The notes under the pieces were generated by a model. It did not search any database. It was not told the origin of the DNA and saw only the letters and a list, made by a program, of their open reading frames with translations. A stretch of 64,000 nt of DNA from Streptomyces sp. SM11 (GTDB lineage Bacteria > Actinomycetota > Actinomycetes > Streptomycetales > Streptomycetaceae): positions 27,782-91,781 of the forward strand of contig NZ_NEUE01000105.1 in NCBI RefSeq assembly GCF_002910905.1. Direction: 5' to 3'. Made by a program: the position numbers and the translations under genes. Shown piece by piece: positions 24,688-33,420 of this stretch (the stretch's first letter is position 1; every line of letters begins with the position of its first letter).

Positions 24688-26366
24688 GCCACGACCACGA
24701 CGACCGGCCGCGGCTCACCGCCGCCCAGGCCGCCGCCGCACTGAATCCGCCGCCCGGCCGCAACGGTGGCGACCTCGTCGTCGAGTCCCTCCAGGGGCTG
24801 GGCGCGACCACCGTCTTCGGGCTGCCCGGACAGCACGCACTGGGCATGTTCGACGCGCTGCGCCGCTCCTCCCTCTCGTACGTCGGACTCCGCGTCGAGA
24901 ACAACGCGGGCTTCGCCGCCGACGCGTACGGCCGGATCACCGGAGAGGTGGCGCCCCTGCTGCTCTCCACCGGGCCCGGCGCGCTCACCTCGCTCGCCGC
25001 GCTCCAGGAGGCCGCCGCCGGCTCCGCGCCCGTCCTCGCGATCTCCAGCCAGATCCCCGCGGCGGGGCTCGGCGGCGGGCGGCACGGCTATCTCCACGAG
25101 CTGCGCGACCAGCAGGCCTCCGTCCGCGACATCGTGAAGTCCGTCCACACCGTGCGGTCCGCCTCGCAGATCCCGTCCGCGATCGCCGCCGCCTGGGAGT
25201 CCGCGCTGACCGCCCCACACGGGCCGGTCTGGGTGGAGATCCCGCAGGACGTGCTGCTGGCGGAGACCACCCTGCCGGTCGTCAGCGCCATGGACGCCAC
25301 CCCGCGCGAGCTCTACCCGCGCCCCGAGCTGACGGTCGCCGCCGCGCACCTGCTGTCGAACGCCGAACGCCCGGCGGTCATCGCCGGCGGCGGAGTCGTC
25401 CGTTCCGACGCCTCCGGCAAACTCCTCGCGCTGGCCGAGAAGATCGACGCCCCCGTCGTGACGACCTTCGGCGGCAAGGGTGCCTTCCCCTGGGAGCACC
25501 CGCTGTCGCTGCGCTCCTGGCTGGAGGACCGGCACACCACCGACTTCCTGGAGGACGCGGACGTCCTGCTCGTCGTCGGCTCGGGACTCGGCGAACTCTC
25601 TTCGAACTACCACACCTTCCGGCCGCGCGGCCGGGTGATCCAGATCGAGGCTGACGCCGGGAAGCTGGAGTCCAACCACCCCGCCCTCGGTATCCACTCC
25701 GACGCCCGCGAGGCGCTGGCCGACCTCCTGGAGGCCGTCGGGCCCCGCGAGGACGCCGGGGCGGCGGAGCGCGTAGTCACGGTGCTGGAGAAGGTACGGG
25801 TCCGGATCGACGCCCAGGAACTCACCCTGGAGCAGCAGGTCCTCGACGCCGTCCGCGAGGCGCTCCCCGACGCCGCGCCCAGCTTCTGGGACATGACGAT
25901 CCTGGCGTACTGGGCCTGGTCCGCGTTCGACGCCCGCCGCCCCAACACCATGCACTCCGCCCAGGGCGCGGGCGGCCTCGGTTACGGCTTCCCGGCGGCC
26001 ATCGGCGCGGCCGCCGCCGATCCGACGAAGCCCGTGCTCGCGGTCTCCGGCGACGGGGGCGCGATGTACTCCATCGCGGAACTGGCCACCGCCCGCCAGT
26101 ACGACCTGCCGCTGACCTGGCTGATCGTCGACGACGGCGGCTACGGCATCCTCCGCGAGTACATGACGGGAGCCTTCGGCGAGGCCACCGCCACCGAGCT
26201 GTCCCGCCCGGACTTCGTCGCGCTCGCCGAGTCCTTCGGCGTTCCCGCGGTCCGTACGACACCGGAGTCCCTCGCCGGGGATCTGAGCAAGGCACTGGCT
26301 GCCCCCGGGCCGTCCGTCGTGGTGCTCCCGGCGCTGCTGCGGATGTTCGAGCCGACGCATCTGTAA
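24684..26366 (+). CDS. Thiamine-diphosphate-dependent enzyme, acetolactate-synthase-like
   Basis: 560 residues starting at a GTG that overlaps the agmatinase stop (GTGA). N-terminal ThDP pyrimidine domain: [21 protein letters not shown] and the catalytic Glu in [20 protein letters not shown]. Central domain: [19 protein letters not shown]-terminal ThDP motif: [19 protein letters not shown], with [16 protein letters not shown]. The order is standard for ALS, benzoylformate decarboxylase and related enzymes. Translational coupling suggests it acts on a product of the ureohydrolase step, for example a 2-oxo acid, but the reaction cannot be assigned. Confidence 0.85.
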   Translation: MSHDHDDRPRLTAAQAAAALNPPPGRNGGDLVVESLQGLGATTVFGLPGQHALGMFDALRRSSLSYVGLRVENNAGFAADAYGRITGEVAPLLLSTGPGALTSLAALQEAAAGSAPVLAISSQIPAAGLGGGRHGYLHELRDQQASVRDIVKSVHTVRSASQIPSAIAAAWESALTAPHGPVWVEIPQDVLLAETTLPVVSAMDATPRELYPRPELTVAAAHLLSNAERPAVIAGGGVVRSDASGKLLALAEKIDAPVVTTFGGKGAFPWEHPLSLRSWLEDRHTTDFLEDADVLLVVGSGLGELSSNYHTFRPRGRVIQIEADAGKLESNHPALGIHSDAREALADLLEAVGPREDAGAAERVVTVLEKVRVRIDAQELTLEQQVLDAVREALPDAAPSFWDMTILAYWAWSAFDARRPNTMHSAQGAGGLGYGFPAAIGAAAADPTKPVLAVSGDGGAMYSIAELATARQYDLPLTWLIVDDGGYGILREYMTGAFGEATATELSRPDFVALAESFGVPAVRTTPESLAGDLSKALAAPGPSVVVLPALLRMFEPTHL

Positions 26367-26414
26367 GCGCCGTGCGTCCGTAGCGGCGGGGGCCGTAGCG
26401 GCGGGCCGGGCCGG

Positions 26415-26442
26415 GGGACCCGGGCCCGCTCCGCCGGGTCCC
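26415..26442 (+). terminator. Terminator hairpin after the ThDP-enzyme operon
   Basis: GGGACCCGG (26415-26423) and CCGGGTCCC (26434-26442) form a perfect 9-bp stem with a 10-nt loop, 49 nt after the stop. The rest of 26367-26739 contains no recognised gene. Confidence 0.6.
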
Positions 26443-26739
26443 GGATCTCCCCTGGCAGCTCCCGGCGGAGCGGCAGGAGGCCCGGCAGCTGCCGGAAGAC
26501 CACCGCGGCGGCGGGCCCTGGCCCCGGTCGGTGGCGCGGACGACTGCCCACCCGGCCGGGCCCGAACCGGTCCCAGGACCCCGGTCCCGCACACCCCCGG
26601 CCATCGGCCCCGGTTGCCGCCCCCTTCGCCGCGGCGGGATGAAATCCGCCGCCCCGGGCGTTGGTGCCTTCCGGTAGACCAGGTGGAACAGCTGGATCAG
26701 CGGACAGGCCGGCGGACAGGCCGAAACGGGAGGCAACGC

Positions 26740-29700
26740 GTGACGGGCGCAGAGCAACAGGGGTGGGGCCGGCGGCTGACCGGGTACGCGTGGCGGTACC
26801 GGCGCAACGTCGTGCTCGCCCTCGGCTCGTCGCTCGCCGGTATGGCCGTCATGGCCCTCGTACCGCTCATCACCAAGGTGATCATCGACGACGTGGTCAC
26901 CGACCACACCCGTTCCCTCGCGGTCTGGACCGGGCTGCTCATCGGCGCGGCCGTCCTCGTCTACATAGCGACCTACATCCGCCGGTACTACGGCGGCCGG
27001 CTCGCCCTGGACGTTCAGCACGACCTGCGTACGGACATGTACGCGACGATCACCCGGCTCGACGGGAAGCGTCAGGACGAGCTGTCCACCGGGCAGGTCG
27101 TCGGCCGGGCCACCAGCGATCTCCAGCTGATCCAGGGGCTGCTGTTCATGCTCCCGATGACCATCGGGAACATGCTGCTCTTCCTCATCTCCCTGGTGAT
27201 CATGGCGTGGCTCTCGCTGCCCCTGACCCTCGTCGCCCTCGCCGTCGCCCCCGCCCTCTGGTTCATCGCCCGCCGCTCCCGCACCCGTCTCTTCCCCGCC
27301 ACCTGGTACGCCCAGAGCCAGGCCGCCGCCGTCGCCGGAGTCGTCGACGGGGCCGTTTCCGGGGTCCGGGTCGTCAAGGGCTTCGGCCAGGAGGACCAGG
27401 AGACCGGCAAGCTCCGCGAGGTCGGCCGCCGGCTGTTCGCCGGGCGGCTGCGCACCGTCCGGCTGAACTCCCGCTACACCCCCGCCCTCCAGGCCGTGCC
27501 CGCCCTCGGCCAGGTCGCCATGCTCGCCCTCGGCGGCTGGCTGGCCACCCGGGGCGAGATCACCCTCGGCACGTTCGTCGCCTTCTCCACCTACCTCGCC
27601 CAGCTCGTCGGCCCGGTCCGGATGCTCGCCATGGTCCTCACCGTCGGCCAGCAGGCCCGCGCCGGCGTGGAACGCGTCCTGGAGCTCATCGACACCGAAC
27701 CCTCGATGCGGGACGGCACCAAGGAGCTGCCCGCCGACGCCCCGGCGGGCATCGAGTTCGACGACGTACGGTTCGGTTACGACGATGTGCGGCCGGTCCT
27801 GGACGGCTTCTCGCTCACCGTCGAACCCGGCGAGACCGTCGCCGTCGTCGGCGCGTCCGGCAGCGGCAAGTCCACCGTCTCGCTCTTGCTGCCCCGCTTC
27901 TACGACGTGTCCCACGGGGCCGTCCTCATCGGCGGCCACGACGTCCGCGAGCTCACCCAGGCGTCCCTGCGCTCCGCCATCGGGCTCGTCCCCGAGGACA
28001 GCTTCCTGTTCTCCGACACCGTCCGCGCCAACATCGCCTACGGCTTCCCCGACGCCACCCAGGAGCAGATCGAGCAGGCCGGCCGCGCCGCCCAGGCCGA
28101 CCGGTTCATCGCCGACCTGCCGAAGGGGTACGACACCACCGTCGGCGAGCACGGGCTCACCCTCTCCGGCGGCCAGCGTCAGCGCGTCGCCCTCGCCCGC
28201 GCCATCCTCACCGACCCCCGGCTCCTCCTCCTCGACGACGCGACCTCCGCCGTCGACGCCCGCGTCGAGCACGAGATCCACGAGGCCCTCAAGCAGGTCA
28301 TGGCGGGCCGCACCACCCTGCTCATCGCCCACCGCCGCTCCACCCTCCAGCTAGCCGACCGCATCGCCGTCCTGGACGGCGGGAAGCTCGCCGCGGTCGG
28401 CACCCACGAGGAGCTGGAGCGCACCTCCGCGCTCTACCGCCGCCTGCTCACCGACCCCGACGAGCTCGGCGGCACCTCGCCCGGCCACCGGCCGCCGCGC
28501 ACCGAGGCCGACCCCGAGGCCGACCGCGCCCTCCAGGAGGAGCTGGGCGCCGAGTTCGACGCGGAGCGCGGCATCACCCCCGCGCTGTGGATCCGCGAGG
28601 AGGAGGAGCGGGACACCACCGTCGCCGGTACGCCCGCGACGCCCGAACTGCTCGCCCAGGTCGAGGCCCTGCCGCCCGCCACGGACACCCCCGAGGTCGA
28701 CGAGGCCGCCGCCGTGCGCGCGGAGGACTCCTACGGGCTGCGCCGGCTGCTGCGCGGCTTCGGCGCGGCGCTGCTGATCAGCCTCGGCCTCGTCGCCGTC
28801 GACGCCGGCATGGGTCTGCTGCTGCCGGTCCTGATCCGGCACGGCATCGACGAGGGCGTCACCCAGCTCTCGACCGGTGCGGTGTGGGCGGCCTCCGCGA
28901 TCGCGCTCGTCGTCGTGCTCGTCCAGTGGGTGGCCCAGACCGGCGAGATCCGGATGACCGGCCGGACCGGCGAGCGGGTGCTCTACTCGCTCCGCCTGAA
29001 GATCTTCGCCCAGCTCCAGCGCCTCGGCCTCGACTACTACGAGCGCGAGCTGACCGGCCGGATCATGACCCGGATGACGACGGACGTGGACGCGCTCTCC
29101 ACGTTCCTCCAGACCGGGCTCGTCACCGCGTTCGTCTCCGTGGTCACCTTCTTCGGCATCATGGCCGCGCTGCTCGTCCTGGACGTCCAGCTCGCCCTGG
29201 TCGTCTTCGCCACCCTGCCCGTGCTGATCATCGGCACCGTCTTCTTCCGGCGCAGCAGCGTCAAGGCGTACGAACTGGCCCGGACCCGCATCAGCGTCGT
29301 CAACGCCGACCTCCAGGAGTCCGTCTCCGGCCTCCGCATCGTCCAGGCCTTCGGCCGCGAGCACGACGGGGCCGCCCGCTTCGCCGAGCGCAGCGACCAC
29401 TACCGGCAGGCCCGGGTGCGCGGCCAGTGGCTGATCTCCGTCTACTTCCCGTTCGTCCAGCTGCTGGCCTCCGTCGCCGCCGCCGCCGTGATCATCGTCG
29501 GCGCGGGCCGGATCGACAACGGCACGCTGACCACCGGGGCCCTGGTCGCCTACCTCCTCTACATCGAGCTGTTCTTCGCCCCCGTCCAGCAGCTCTCCCA
29601 GGTCTTCGACGGCTACCAGCAGGCCACCGTCTCCCTGGGGCGCATCCAGGAGCTCCTGCGCGAGCCCACCTCGACCGCCGACGCGGAAGAGCCGCTCGAC

Positions 29701-30471
29701 GTGCTCTCGCTGCGCGGCGAGATCGCGTTCGAGGACGTCTCCTTCGCGTACGGCTCCGACGAGGAGGCCCTCACCGGCGTCGACCTGCGCATCCCGGCCG
29801 GCCAGACCGTGGCGTTCGTCGGGGAGACGGGGGCCGGGAAATCGACCCTGGTCAAGCTCGTCGCCCGGTACTACGACCCCACGGCCGGCCGGGTCACCGC
29901 CGACGGCACCGACCTGCGGCGCCTCGACATGAGCGCCTACCGGCACCGCCTCGGCGTCGTCCCGCAGGAGGCGTACCTCTTCGCCGGCACGGTCCGCGAC
30001 GCCATCGCCTACGGGCTGCCCGACGCCACCGACGCCCGGGTGGAGGCCGCCGCCCGCGCGGTCGGCGCGCACGAGATGATCGCCACGCTGGAGGACGGCT
30101 ATCTCCACGAGGTCGCCGAGCGCGGACGCAACCTTTCCGCCGGACAGCGCCAGCTCATCGCGCTGGCCCGCGCCGAACTCGTCGACCCGGACGTCCTGCT
30201 CCTGGACGAGGCCACCGCCGCCCTGGACCTCGCCACCGAGGCCCTCGTCAACCAGGCCACCGACCGGCTCACCGGCCGCCGCACCACACTGGTGGTGGCC
30301 CACCGGCTGACCACCGCCGCCCGCGCCGACCGTGTCGTGGTCATGGACCACGGGCGCGTCGTCGAGGACGGCACGCACGACGAGCTGCTCGCCCGGGACG
30401 GGCGGTACGCCCGGCTGTGGCGCACCTTCATCGGCGAGGGCATAGGGGAGGGCGAGCCCGCGGGCGTCTGA
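26740..30471 (+). CDS. Single-chain full ABC exporter (TMD-NBD-TMD-NBD) with asymmetric ATP sites
   Basis: 1243 residues from GTG 26740 (GGGAGG 6 nt upstream). Two complete ABC-B type halves are fused. NBD1 has Walker A GASGSGKST (about 372-380), signature LSGGQ (475-479) and Walker B LLLLDD, with Asp500 where catalytic Glu is usual. NBD2 has Walker A GETGAGKST, signature LSAGQ (1132-1136) and Walker B LLLDE with Glu1157. Both deviations fall in the same composite site (NBD1 Walker motifs plus NBD2 signature), so one degenerate and one hydrolysing site are expected, as in heterodimeric exporters such as TM287/288. A charged linker of about 90 residues joins the halves. Rv0194 of mycobacteria is a comparable fused drug exporter. 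The substrate is unknown. Confidence 0.92.
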   Translation: MTGAEQQGWGRRLTGYAWRYRRNVVLALGSSLAGMAVMALVPLITKVIIDDVVTDHTRSLAVWTGLLIGAAVLVYIATYIRRYYGGRLALDVQHDLRTDMYATITRLDGKRQDELSTGQVVGRATSDLQLIQGLLFMLPMTIGNMLLFLISLVIMAWLSLPLTLVALAVAPALWFIARRSRTRLFPATWYAQSQAAAVAGVVDGAVSGVRVVKGFGQEDQETGKLREVGRRLFAGRLRTVRLNSRYTPALQAVPALGQVAMLALGGWLATRGEITLGTFVAFSTYLAQLVGPVRMLAMVLTVGQQARAGVERVLELIDTEPSMRDGTKELPADAPAGIEFDDVRFGYDDVRPVLDGFSLTVEPGETVAVVGASGSGKSTVSLLLPRFYDVSHGAVLIGGHDVRELTQASLRSAIGLVPEDSFLFSDTVRANIAYGFPDATQEQIEQAGRAAQADRFIADLPKGYDTTVGEHGLTLSGGQRQRVALARAILTDPRLLLLDDATSAVDARVEHEIHEALKQVMAGRTTLLIAHRRSTLQLADRIAVLDGGKLAAVGTHEELERTSALYRRLLTDPDELGGTSPGHRPPRTEADPEADRALQEELGAEFDAERGITPALWIREEEERDTTVAGTPATPELLAQVEALPPATDTPEVDEAAAVRAEDSYGLRRLLRGFGAALLISLGLVAVDAGMGLLLPVLIRHGIDEGVTQLSTGAVWAASAIALVVVLVQWVAQTGEIRMTGRTGERVLYSLRLKIFAQLQRLGLDYYERELTGRIMTRMTTDVDALSTFLQTGLVTAFVSVVTFFGIMAALLVLDVQLALVVFATLPVLIIGTVFFRRSSVKAYELARTRISVVNADLQESVSGLRIVQAFGREHDGAARFAERSDHYRQARVRGQWLISVYFPFVQLLASVAAAAVIIVGAGRIDNGTLTTGALVAYLLYIELFFAPVQQLSQVFDGYQQATVSLGRIQELLREPTSTADAEEPLDVLSLRGEIAFEDVSFAYGSDEEALTGVDLRIPAGQTVAFVGETGAGKSTLVKLVARYYDPTAGRVTADGTDLRRLDMSAYRHRLGVVPQEAYLFAGTVRDAIAYGLPDATDARVEAAARAVGAHEMIATLEDGYLHEVAERGRNLSAGQRQLIALARAELVDPDVLLLDEATAALDLATEALVNQATDRLTGRRTTLVVAHRLTTAARADRVVVMDHGRVVEDGTHDELLARDGRYARLWRTFIGEGIGEGEPAGV

Positions 30472-30579
30472 GGATCCCCGCGTTCCCCACTCCCCGCACG
30501 GGTGGTGCAACCTCCTGCGGGTCTGCTGCGTCGTAGACAGGGACGCGGGGGTGCGTACAGACGTCAGGTGGGGGCGAAC

Positions 30580-31005
30580 GTGTTCGACAGAGCTGTGGTA
30601 CCAGCGGGACCGAAGGTGTCGGGGAGCCGCAAGCGGCTGCCGCCGGTCCGCCTCCTCGTCCTGTCCCTGCTGGCCGGACTCGTCCCCCTGCTCGGCACCC
30701 CCGCCACCGCGCAGGCCGCCACCGCCTGCACCGGCCGCCCGGCGAAGACGGTCGGGTTCTCCACGGGAGAACTGCGCGTCTACAAGAGCCGCGCCCACGT
30801 CTGCGCGGTCACCATCGCGAAGAAGCCCGGTAAACGGCGGACGATGAGCGTCACGCTCCAGGCACGCGGCGGACGTGCCGTCTCCGACAAGGGCTCGTAC
30901 ACGACGAGGGCCGGCCCGGTCACGGTCAACGCGCTGAACCGCTGCGTACGGGCCACCGGCGCGATCGGCAGGAAGTCCGCCTCCACCGGATGGATACTCT
31001 GCTGA
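30580..31005 (+). CDS. Small secreted protein of unknown function
   Basis: 141 residues from GTG 30580, with GGGGG 5 nt upstream. An N-terminal basic stretch and hydrophobic core (VRLLVLSLLAGLVPLLG) end at TAQAA, a Sec cleavage site. The mature part of about 90 residues is basic, with four cysteines (ACTGRP, HVCAV, NRCVR and the terminal ILC), probably two disulfides. I do not recognise the family. Similar small exported proteins are common in streptomycetes. It stands alone between the ABC exporter and the peptidase. Confidence 0.7.
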   Translation: MFDRAVVPAGPKVSGSRKRLPPVRLLVLSLLAGLVPLLGTPATAQAATACTGRPAKTVGFSTGELRVYKSRAHVCAVTIAKKPGKRRTMSVTLQARGGRAVSDKGSYTTRAGPVTVNALNRCVRATGAIGRKSASTGWILC

Positions 31006-31095
31006 CCGTTTCACTGACATGAACAACCGGGTCTGGCGTGGCGTGTGTTGCCCCGATAAGTTCACGGCGACTGTCGTGAATCAAGGGGAGGGTGC

Positions 31096-32580
31096 ATGCG
31101 CAAGGCGCTCACAGGGGTTCTCTCGCTCGCCGTGCTCATAGGCACGGTCGGAGCCACGGGGGCTTCGGCCGGTGCGGCCACCGCCGCGGAGTCGGCCGTG
31201 AAGCGGAGCAGCGGCGCTGCCGGAGGCAGCGAAGCGAGCAACGAGGACATCAAGGACCGCATCCTGGCCATCCCGGGAATGAGTCTAATCGAGGAGAAGC
31301 CTTCCGCGGGTTACCGCTACTTCGTCCTCGAATACACCCAGCCGGTCGACCACCGGCGCCCGTCCAAGGGCACGTTCCAGCAGCGCCTGACCCTGCTGCA
31401 CAAGGACGTGAGCCGCCCGACGGTCTTCTTCACCAGCGGCTACCACGTCTCCACGAACCCGAGCCGAAGCGAGCCGACGCAGATCATCGACGGCAACCAG
31501 GTCTCTATGGAGTACCGCTACTTCACCCCGTCCCGGCCGGCCCCGGCCGACTGGTCGAAGCTGGACATCTGGCAGGCCGCCAGCGACCAGCACCGGGTGT
31601 TCACGGCGCTGAAGAAGATCTACGACAAGAAGTGGCTGGCCACCGGCGGGTCCAAGGGCGGCATGACCGCCACGTACTTCGAGCGCTTCTACCCGAAGGA
31701 CATGGACGGAGTCGTCGCCTACGTCGCGCCCAACGACGTGGTGAACAACGAGGACTCGGCGTACGACCGGTTCTTCCGCAACGTCGGCACCGAGGAGTGC
31801 CGCGACAAGCTGGCCGGCGTACAGCGCGAGGCGCTGATCCGCCGGGCCCCGCTCCAGAAGAAGTACAAGGAGCAGGCCGCCGCCAACGGCTGGACCTTCA
31901 ACACCATCGGTTCCCTCGACCGTGCCTACGAGGCCACGGTCATGGACTACGGGTGGGCGTTCTGGCAGTACAGCCTGCTGGCCGACTGCGCGGACCTCCC
32001 GGCCGACGCCAGGAAGGCCGACGACGACGACATCTGGAACTCCGTCGACTCCATCTCCGGATTCTCCTTCTACGTGGACCAGGGCCTGGAGCCGTACACC
32101 CCGTACTACTACCAGGCGGGCACCCAGCTCGGTTCGCCGGACATCAAGCAGCCCTGGCTCCGCAAGCTGAGCCGCTACGGCTACCAGCCCCCGCGCAACT
32201 TCGTGCCCCGCTCCATCCCGATGACGTTCGACCGGCGCGCGATGCGGGACGTCGACCGCTGGGTCAAGCGCAACGCCCGGCAGATGATGTTCGTCAACGG
32301 CGAGAACGACCCGTGGAGCGCCGAGCCGTTCCGCCTCGGACGCGGCGCGAAGGACAGTTACGTCTACACCGTCCCCGGCGGCAACCACGGCGCGAAGGTC
32401 TCCGGTCTCGCGGCCGACGAGAAGGCGAAGGCCACCGCCGCGATCCTGCGCTGGGCGGGCGTCGCCCCGGCGGCCGTCGAGGCGGACCCGAAGAAGGCGA
32501 AGCCGCTGGCGAGGTTCGACGCCAGGCTGGACAAGCGCAACGGCGAGATCGAGCGCGACGAGGCCATGCTGCGCCCGTAG
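31096..32580 (+). CDS. Secreted prolyl tripeptidyl aminopeptidase (peptidase family S37)
   Basis: 494-residue precursor. A Sec signal (MRKALTGVLSLAVLIGTVG to about residue 30) and pro-region are followed by the S37 catalytic domain: LEYTQPVDHRRPSKGTFQQR, FFTSGYHV, the nucleophile in ATGGSKGGMTATYFER, Asp in FVNGENDPWSA and His in GGNHGAK. This family includes the S. lividans/S. mobaraensis enzymes that remove X-Y-Pro tripeptides from extracellular peptides and activate transglutaminase in some species. An AGGGGAGGG ribosome site is 7-8 nt upstream. It acts outside the mycelium in peptide scavenging or maturation of secreted proteins. Confidence 0.88.
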   Translation: MRKALTGVLSLAVLIGTVGATGASAGAATAAESAVKRSSGAAGGSEASNEDIKDRILAIPGMSLIEEKPSAGYRYFVLEYTQPVDHRRPSKGTFQQRLTLLHKDVSRPTVFFTSGYHVSTNPSRSEPTQIIDGNQVSMEYRYFTPSRPAPADWSKLDIWQAASDQHRVFTALKKIYDKKWLATGGSKGGMTATYFERFYPKDMDGVVAYVAPNDVVNNEDSAYDRFFRNVGTEECRDKLAGVQREALIRRAPLQKKYKEQAAANGWTFNTIGSLDRAYEATVMDYGWAFWQYSLLADCADLPADARKADDDDIWNSVDSISGFSFYVDQGLEPYTPYYYQAGTQLGSPDIKQPWLRKLSRYGYQPPRNFVPRSIPMTFDRRAMRDVDRWVKRNARQMMFVNGENDPWSAEPFRLGRGAKDSYVYTVPGGNHGAKVSGLAADEKAKATAAILRWAGVAPAAVEADPKKAKPLARFDARLDKRNGEIERDEAMLRP

Positions 32581-32630
32581 GGGGCACCCACGGTTCCCGT
32601 AGCGGCATCTCACGGGGGCTGCGCCCGTCG

Positions 32631-33296
32631 TCACCTTCCCGGTGACCGGCGGGCGCAGCCCACCGGCCTGTCCCCGCCCAGGGCGACGAACAGGTCCGTG
32701 GTGCCCGGGCACTGTTTCCGCCGCTGCACCGCCGACTCCACCCGGTAGCGCGGGGCGCGTCCGCCCGTGTCCTCGCAGGCGGTCTCCGTGACCTCGCCCG
32801 CGCGGGAGGCCGTGACGCAGTCCCCGACTACGGTCAGCGGGCCGCCGCCCTGTCCCGGGTCGCCCGGATGCGGGGGCTCCAGATTCCGCATGCAGGCGTA
32901 GCCGGTGGTGAGCCGGGAACGGGCCCCGGTGCCCGACTCGGACACATGCAGGACGAAGTCGGTGGCGTCCGGGCAGGGCGGGCCCGACGCCGGGGTGCCG
33001 AGGTGCCGGGCGAGGGCGGTGGCCGCGGCCTTCTCGCTGCGGCAGGACACCTCCCGGATCACCGGGCCCCGCGAACTGCAGTCGCCGGGCCCGAGGAACA
33101 CCACCCCGTACGGTGACGGGCCGGGTGAGGCGGGGGCGGGCCCCCGGTCGTCGGTGACCGTCCCGTCCGGCCCCTGGCAGGCCGTCAGCAGGAGCGCTGC
33201 CGTGGCTACGGTCACGCCCAGGACCGCGAACCGGGCCCGGACCGGTGGCGGGGCGGGCCGTCGACGCCGGGCCCCCGGGGAAGCGTACTCATCCAT
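32631..33296 (-). CDS. Probable lipoprotein, function unknown
   Basis: 221 residues from ATG 33296 (MDEYASPGARRRR). The N-terminus is unusually Arg/Pro-rich, followed by a hydrophobic segment ending in the lipobox-like LLTAC. The mature part has many cysteines (about eight) and no recognisable enzyme motif; repeated patterns such as GDCVTASRAGEVTETAC suggest a small disulfide-rich exported domain. An alternative start at 33413 gives a longer protein with no support. It is convergent with the S37 peptidase gene; no link is evident. Confidence 0.65.
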   Translation of the reverse strand: MDEYASPGARRRRPAPPPVRARFAVLGVTVATAALLLTACQGPDGTVTDDRGPAPASPGPSPYGVVFLGPGDCSSRGPVIREVSCRSEKAAATALARHLGTPASGPPCPDATDFVLHVSESGTGARSRLTTGYACMRNLEPPHPGDPGQGGGPLTVVGDCVTASRAGEVTETACEDTGGRAPRYRVESAVQRRKQCPGTTDLFVALGGDRPVGCARRSPGR

Positions 33297-33420
33297 GAAA
33301 ACCCCCGATACGTCCGTAAAGACGTACACCCGGCGCGGCCCGCCGGAGCGGGGCCACGCCAGGTGCGCGGGGTGCTTTGCGTCTGCGGCCTGAGGCCGGG
33401 ACCCTCCGGTCACCGTAGGA

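Noticed and set aside
26661..30536. 1291-codon plus-strand frame overlapping the ABC exporter
   Set aside because: Arg/Pro/Gly-rich translation in a shifted frame of the exporter; no domain, and the exporter frame is fully conserved.
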